From assembly GCA_002280485.1 (NCBI GenBank), contig NCED01000061.1, positions 1 to 9,191 on the forward strand: 9,191 nt of DNA. The letters run 5' to 3'. Shown here piece after piece: positions 5,595 through 9,191 of this stretch. The first letter of the stretch is position 1. Every line of letters starts with the position of its first letter. The notes under the pieces were generated by a model. That model searched no databases. It was not told the origin of the DNA and saw only the letters and a list, made by a program, of their open reading frames with translations. The stretch comes from Caulobacterales bacterium 32-69-10 (GTDB lineage: Bacteria; Pseudomonadota; Alphaproteobacteria; Caulobacterales; Caulobacteraceae). The translations under genes were made by a program, and so were the position numbers.

Positions 5595-6917
5595 ATGAGT
5601 TTCGATCAGGCCTTTTCCCTCTTCGTCCTGGCAGCCGTGGTCGCGGCGCTGATCTGGGGCAAGGTCCGTTCCGACGTCGTGGCCCTGACCGGGGCCGCCA
5701 CCCTGCTGGCGTCCGGGGTGATCCGCCCCGTCGAGGTCCAGGCGGCCTTCGCCAGCCCGGCCCTGATCGCGCTCGCCTCGCTCTTCGTGATCGCCTACGC
5801 CATGGAGCTGTCGGGCCTGCTCGACGCCATGATCGCCCGCGCCGTCGCCCTGTGCCAGCGGGCGGGCGCCGCCGGCGTCTGGATCGTCATCGCCCTATGC
5901 GGCGTGGCCTCGGCCTTCCTCAACAACACCCCGATCGTGGTCCTGGCCGCGCCGGTGGTGCGCGACGCCTCGCGCTCCATCGGCCTGTCGCCGAAGCGTT
6001 TTCTGATCCCCCTGTCTTACGTGACCATCCTGGGCGGCAGCTGCACCCTGATCGGCACCTCCACCAACCTGCTGGTCAACGACATGGCCCGCACGGCTGG
6101 ACAGCCGACCTTCGGGATCTTCGAGATCACAGCACCTGCCCTGGCTGTAGCGCTCGCGGGAGGGATCTATCTCTTCTTGTTTGGCGGCCGGCTGCTCGGG
6201 GCCCGCAACGGCAAGGAAAGCGAAGAATCGGGGCTCTCGACCGTCCAGGCCCTGGAAGGCGTTCCCGACCAGGCCGACGGCGGCGCGGGCGATCCGCGCC
6301 TGTTCGCCACCGCCCGGCCGTTCCAGCCGCGCAAGGCGGCGGCGTCGCTTCTGGTGTTCGTGGCGGTGGTGGTGGTCGCCGCCCTCGGCTGGGCGCCGAT
6401 CGCCGCCTCGGCCCTCACCGGGGCGGTGGTCCTGATCCTCCTCGGCGTCATCAGCCCCGACGAGGCCTACAAGGGCCTGCGGCCAGAGATCCTGCTGCTC
6501 ATCGCCGGGATGGTGGTGATCGGCCTGTCGCTCGAGATCAGCGGCCTGGCCGCGGCGGCGACCGACGGGCTGGTCAACGGGGTGCGCGGGCTGGGGCCCA
6601 TGCTGGCCCTCGTCCTGTTCTACGGCGTGGCCCTGCTCCTGACCGAGATCCTGTCCAATGCGGCCGTGGCGGTGCTGCTCGCGCCCGTGGCCGTAGCCCT
6701 GGCCGAGAGCCTGACGGTCAGTCCCCGCCCGTTCCTGGTCGGGCTGATGCTGGCGGCCAGCGCCGCCTTCGCCACCCCGTTCGGCTACCAGACCAATGTG
6801 CTGGTCTTCCAGATGGGCGGCTACCGCTATACCGACTTCGTCCGCATCGGCCTGCCGCTGAACCTGCTCACCTGGGCGGTGGCGGTGGCGACGATCCCGA
6901 TGTTCTTCCCGTTCTGA
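5595..6917 (+). CDS. SLC13-type anion permease, compact form
   Basis: 440 residues, nearly all hydrophobic helices. It belongs to the SLC13 (divalent anion:Na+ symporter)/ArsB-like ion-transporter superfamily, which moves anions such as sulfate, phosphate or dicarboxylates across the inner membrane. The two pseudo-repeat halves are visible. The first has SAFLNNTPIVVLAAPVV (106-122) and GGSCTLIGTSTNLLVN (147-162), the re-entrant substrate/sodium loops. The second has LTEILSNAAVAVLLAPVA (349-366) and FATPFGYQTNVLVFQMGG (392-409). In many bacterial relatives of about 590 residues two TrkA_C (RCK-C) domains lie between the halves; here only a hydrophilic linker (about 203-247) remains, so regulation by a ligand-binding RCK module is absent. 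The ATG at 5595 has no strong ribosome-binding site. The next frame, a universal stress protein, starts seven bases after its stop, so the two are probably co-transcribed. The substrate cannot be read from sequence. Confidence 0.9.
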   Translation: MSFDQAFSLFVLAAVVAALIWGKVRSDVVALTGAATLLASGVIRPVEVQAAFASPALIALASLFVIAYAMELSGLLDAMIARAVALCQRAGAAGVWIVIALCGVASAFLNNTPIVVLAAPVVRDASRSIGLSPKRFLIPLSYVTILGGSCTLIGTSTNLLVNDMARTAGQPTFGIFEITAPALAVALAGGIYLFLFGGRLLGARNGKESEESGLSTVQALEGVPDQADGGAGDPRLFATARPFQPRKAAASLLVFVAVVVVAALGWAPIAASALTGAVVLILLGVISPDEAYKGLRPEILLLIAGMVVIGLSLEISGLAAAATDGLVNGVRGLGPMLALVLFYGVALLLTEILSNAAVAVLLAPVAVALAESLTVSPRPFLVGLMLAASAAFATPFGYQTNVLVFQMGGYRYTDFVRIGLPLNLLTWAVAVATIPMFFPF

Positions 6918-6924
6918 GGTCGTC

Positions 6925-8256
6925 GTGCCCCGCGTCATCGCCTGTGTAGACAGTTCGGCCTACGCCCTTGGCGTCTGCGATCAGGCCGCCTGGTTCGCCG
7001 GGCGCATCGATGGCGACATCACCGTTCTGAACGTGCGTGAGGAGGGCGTGGACGCCCGCGCCGGCGCCGTGGCGACGAGCGGGGCCCTGGACAGGCTGGC
7101 CGACGAGGGCGCCGTCGCCCAGGCGGTCCGGATGGAGGGGGATTTCGCGAGCGGCCTGGCCGGCCTGGCGCCGGACCTGATCGTCATGGGCAAGCGCGGC
7201 GAGACGAGCGAGGCCAAACGCCGGTTGCTCGGCTCCAATGTCGAGGCGGTGATCCGCCGGCATGGCGCGGCGAAGCTGCCGCTGCTGGTGCTGGTGGGGC
7301 GGCCCGGCTACCTCTCCGACCCCGCCTTGGCCCTGCTGCGCAACGCGCCGGCGCTGCGCGACGGCGTGCGGCTGCTGTCGGATGTGCCGGATTCGGCGCT
7401 GGGCGGGCTGTATGAGGGCGCGCTGTTCGCCCTGTACAACTCCTTCCACGAGGGCTGGGGCCTGCCGGTGACGGAGGCGCTGTCGCACGGCAAGGCGGTG
7501 CTGGCGCCGGACCACACCGGGCTGAAGGAGGCCGGGTTGGGCCTCGCCCTGCATTTCCGCCACCAGAGCGAGCCGGATTTCCTGGAGGCGGTGGAGCGCC
7601 TGGTCTTCGACCCGGCCTTCCGCCAGGCGCAGGAGGCGAAGGTGCGCGCCGGGCTGCGGCTGCGCAGCTGGCCGCAGGTGGCGGCGGGGCTGCTGGACCT
7701 TCTGGCGGGGGCACCGGCCGCCGAGGCGACGCCCCTGCCGGCGCCGCTGGGCGTGGTCCACCGCCTGGCGGAGATCGCCGCCCCGCTGCCCGAGCCGGCC
7801 ATGGCGCGTGCCGATCTGCTGCGCGCGGGCGAAGGCTGGCACCGGGCGGAAGCCTGGGGCTGCTGGACCCGCCCGGGCCGCGCCGTGCTGCGGCTGGACC
7901 TGCCCGCGGCCGATGGGCCCGAGGGCGGCCCCGCGTCGGACCGGCTGGTTCGCCTGCACCTGATGCTGCGCGCGCCCGCCAGGGCGCAGCGGGTGACGCT
8001 GGCGGCGCCGGGGGGGGAGCCGCTGGTGCTGGAACTGGCGGCGGAGGCGCAGGCGGTCGCGGCGCTGGAACTGCCGCCTTCGACCGGCCCGCTGGACCTG
8101 GCCATCGAGGCCGAGCCGGCACCGGAAAGCGCGGCCCCCGGGTCGCGCGATGTCGGCATCGGCGTCGTCTCCGTCATGGCCTGCGCCGCCGGCGACCTGG
8201 CGGCGCGCCTAGCCTACCTCGAACGCCAGCGCTTCGTCTGGCCCGAGCCGGTCTGA
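6925..8256 (+). CDS. Universal stress protein N-terminus fused in frame to a GT4 glycosyltransferase C-terminal half (probable chimera)
   Basis: 443 codons without a stop, but two unrelated parts. Residues 1-112 are a USP domain: MPRVIACVDSSAYALGVCDQ (strand and first helix), LIVMGKRG (85-92) and LLGSN (101-105), the Usp ATP-binding loop, with ten rather than nine residues between the glycines. The GTG at 6925 follows GAGG by five bases. Residues about 113-260 are the C-terminal (nucleotide-sugar) half of a GT4 transferase: PLLVLVGRPGYL, ALYNSFHEGWGLPVTEALSHG with the E-x7-E pair Glu176/Glu184, and APDHTGLKEAG. The GT4 N-terminal acceptor half is missing. Residues about 275-430 form a beta-rich domain with GWHRAEAWGCWTRPGRA that resembles modules attached to large bacterial glycosyltransferases. 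Codon choice changes at the join (Ala GCC:GCG 15:5 before it, 9:16 over residues 115-268). Both pieces are truncated exactly there, so I treat the frame as a join of two genes, not a functional fusion. In its own genome the USP would pair with the permease upstream. Confidence 0.6.
   Translation: MPRVIACVDSSAYALGVCDQAAWFAGRIDGDITVLNVREEGVDARAGAVATSGALDRLADEGAVAQAVRMEGDFASGLAGLAPDLIVMGKRGETSEAKRRLLGSNVEAVIRRHGAAKLPLLVLVGRPGYLSDPALALLRNAPALRDGVRLLSDVPDSALGGLYEGALFALYNSFHEGWGLPVTEALSHGKAVLAPDHTGLKEAGLGLALHFRHQSEPDFLEAVERLVFDPAFRQAQEAKVRAGLRLRSWPQVAAGLLDLLAGAPAAEATPLPAPLGVVHRLAEIAAPLPEPAMARADLLRAGEGWHRAEAWGCWTRPGRAVLRLDLPAADGPEGGPASDRLVRLHLMLRAPARAQRVTLAAPGGEPLVLELAAEAQAVAALELPPSTGPLDLAIEAEPAPESAAPGSRDVGIGVVSVMACAAGDLAARLAYLERQRFVWPEPV
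7250..7268. other. Probable chimeric junction between two genomes
   Basis: To the left the frame encodes the end of the USP ATP-binding loop and following helix (GSNVEAVIRR); to the right it encodes the beginning of a GT4 C-terminal half (HGAAKLPLLVLVGRPGYL). The expected USP ending (the buried strand with a PVLVV-like motif) never comes. The crossover lies within the run coding for IRRHGAA, where both source genes could share a short GC-rich identity. It may be an assembly artefact or a real recombination; nothing like an insertion sequence, repeat or integrase site marks it. Confidence 0.65.
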
Positions 8257-8259
8257 GCC

Positions 8260-8285
8260 GGCTGCGGAAGCGAAGTTCCGCAGCC
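8260..8285. terminator. Stem-loop between convergent genes, likely bidirectional terminator
   Basis: GGCTGCGGAA (8260-8269), loop GCGAAG, TTCCGCAGCC (8276-8285): a perfect 10-bp stem with a 6-base loop. It starts four bases after the stop of the glycosyltransferase frame (8254-8256) and ends seven bases before the stop of the convergent gene (8293). The position argues for shared termination. There is no T-run on either side, so it is not a classical intrinsic terminator; it may instead stabilise the 3' ends. Confidence 0.55.
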
Positions 8286-8292
8286 TGCCGAA

Positions 8293-9191
8293 TCAGCACC
8301 GCCCCGGCAGCACCGCGACCATCCCCTCCGTCCTGGCGCGCACCTCGGGCGGGGCCAGGCAGCTTGCCACCGCCTCCTGCCCCGGGGCGCCGGGGCAGGG
8401 GGGCACCAGCAGGGGCGGGGCGTGGCTGGCGGGGCAGAACAGCACCGCCTCCGCTTCCTCCAGCGCCGGCAGGTCCAGGATGGCGCAGGACCGGGTCATC
8501 AGCACCAGCGGCGTCGCGGCCGGGCCGCGGCGGCGCAGATGCGCGACCAGGGCCTGCTGCGTCGCCGCATCCAGCCCCTGCTCCACCATGTCCACCACCC
8601 AGAGGCGCGGCCCCTCCGCCGCCAGCGCCGCCAGCAGGCATTCCAGCGCCGGGCAGGGCGTGGCGCCATCCTCCACCAGCCAGGCCAGCGATGCGGCGGC
8701 ATCCCCCGGCACCAGCCCCGGCGGCAGCCGCCGGTCCAGGCCGAGGAAGGCGCCGCCCGGCACCGTCGCCGCCAGCGCCCGGCCCAGCCGCGTCTTGCCG
8801 CTGCCGAGCGGCCCGGTGAGGAAGACCAGCGGCCGCGGCGCCGCCAGTTCGAACCGCTCCCCGCCCCAGGGCCAGGGCAGGTCCAGCGCGATCCAGGGCG
8901 CCGCCAGCCCGGCCAGCGCCTCCGCCGGCGTGGCCGCGCCGGCGGCGAGGCCCGCGCGCAGGCCACGCAGCCGTTCCGCCTGGCCGGCGAGGTCGCGCAT
9001 CCGCCCCTCCAGCCCGGCCTGGTGCGCCGCCAGCGCCGCGGCCAGCGTCGCGCTGTCGCCTTCCAGCACCCGGGCGATGCCGGCCAGGCTCAGGCCCAGC
9101 CGGCGCAGCATGGCGATCTGGTTCAGCCTGGCCATCTGCGCCGGGCCATAGTGGCGCCAGCCGGCGGCATCGCGCAGCGGTGCCACCAGCC
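8293..9191 (-). CDS. MerR-type DNA-binding domain fused to a P-loop ATPase (5' end cut)
   Basis: At least 298 residues; the frame runs off the window edge. A GTG at 9186 is probably an internal Val: the codon before it (CTG) and the text LVAPLRDAAGWRHYG match the middle of a MerR winged helix, so about 25 residues including helix 1 are missing. Numbered from that GTG, the rest of the MerR domain is 1-43 (RHYGPAQMARLNQIAMLRRL then GLSLAGIARVL), a dimerisation-like helix is 44-85, and a P-loop domain is about 117-250. Walker A is GPLGSGKT (125-132) and Walker B LWVVD (195-199). The stretch VVDMVEQGLDAATQQALVAH and LVLMTRSCAILDL parallel the ABC/SMC-like AAA_21 pattern (DEPE.GLHP..., TTHSPAIL). 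The usual catalytic Glu after the Walker B Asp is Met200, and the usual H-loop His is Arg232. Seven cysteines lie in the ATPase and tail. It is probably a nucleotide-sensing regulator; the target is unknown. Confidence 0.7.
   Translation of the reverse strand, partial: LVAPLRDAAGWRHYGPAQMARLNQIAMLRRLGLSLAGIARVLEGDSATLAAALAAHQAGLEGRMRDLAGQAERLRGLRAGLAAGAATPAEALAGLAAPWIALDLPWPWGGERFELAAPRPLVFLTGPLGSGKTRLGRALAATVPGGAFLGLDRRLPPGLVPGDAAASLAWLVEDGATPCPALECLLAALAAEGPRLWVVDMVEQGLDAATQQALVAHLRRRGPAATPLVLMTRSCAILDLPALEEAEAVLFCPASHAPPLLVPPCPGAPGQEAVASCLAPPEVRARTEGMVAVLPGRC

Noticed and set aside
5519..6949. Long + frame of about 476 codons overlapping the permease.
   Set aside because: It is Arg/Gly/Pro-rich, low-complexity translation typical of a shifted frame of a GC-rich gene, while the permease frame shows clear helices and family motifs.
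6868..8177. Several long minus-strand frames opposite the USP-GT region.
   Set aside because: Their translations are biased in Arg, Pro, Ala and Gln without domains, and the + strand encodes recognisable proteins.
6925..8256. A new stress-regulated glycosyltransferase family (USP-GT fusion).
   Set aside because: Both domains are truncated at the join, the GT4 half lacks its acceptor domain, and codon preference changes at the same place. A chimeric junction explains all three more simply.
9184..9186. GTG at 9186 (minus strand) as the start of the MerR-ATPase gene.
   Set aside because: It falls in the middle of the MerR winged helix; the frame is open to the window edge and the preceding codon fits the family, so the true start is outside.

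Overview
Most of this high-GC window (about 1-7250) looks like the chromosome of an alphaproteobacterium of the Caulobacterales (Caulobacter/Phenylobacterium/Brevundimonas type). The evidence is the flagellar gene order: fliL-fliM leftward, divergent from flgF-flgG-flgA-flgH rightward, without flgI or flgJ behind flgH. The divergent control region also fits, with a sigma-54 promoter of exact -24/-12 spacing and TTAA elements of CtrA type. The genus call is inferred from gene order and protein style, not from a search.

Layout: 1-171 is the 5' end of fliM (minus strand, cut by the window edge). 199-822 is fliL (minus). 823-1009 is a compact divergent regulatory region. 1010-4051 holds flgF, flgG, flgA and flgH, tightly packed, which give the proximal and distal rod, the P-ring chaperone and the L-ring lipoprotein. 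4136-4627 is a small unrecognised lipoprotein gene. 4631-5500 is a convergent gene for a membrane-anchored, proline-rich periplasmic protein of unknown function. 5595-6917 is a compact SLC13-type anion permease, followed after 7 bases by a universal stress protein (USP) reading frame that starts at 6925.

The USP frame does not end as a USP. Around 7250-7268 it runs in frame into the C-terminal half of a GT4 glycosyltransferase, lacking that enzyme's N-terminal half, followed by a beta-rich accessory domain. Codon preference changes at the same place: alanine goes from mostly GCC to mostly GCG, and valine from mixed to almost all GTG. After a 10-bp perfect hairpin there is a convergent minus-strand gene for a MerR-type DNA-binding domain fused to a P-loop ATPase, cut by the right window edge. 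The right-hand 1.9 kb resembles Acetobacteraceae (Roseomonas-like) DNA more than the left part. The most likely reading is a chimeric junction between two genomes, probably an assembly or metagenome-binning artefact and less likely a real illegitimate recombination. The apparent USP-glycosyltransferase fusion should not be taken as a new protein family without read-level support.

No RNA genes, CRISPR arrays, insertion sequences or attachment sites were recognised.
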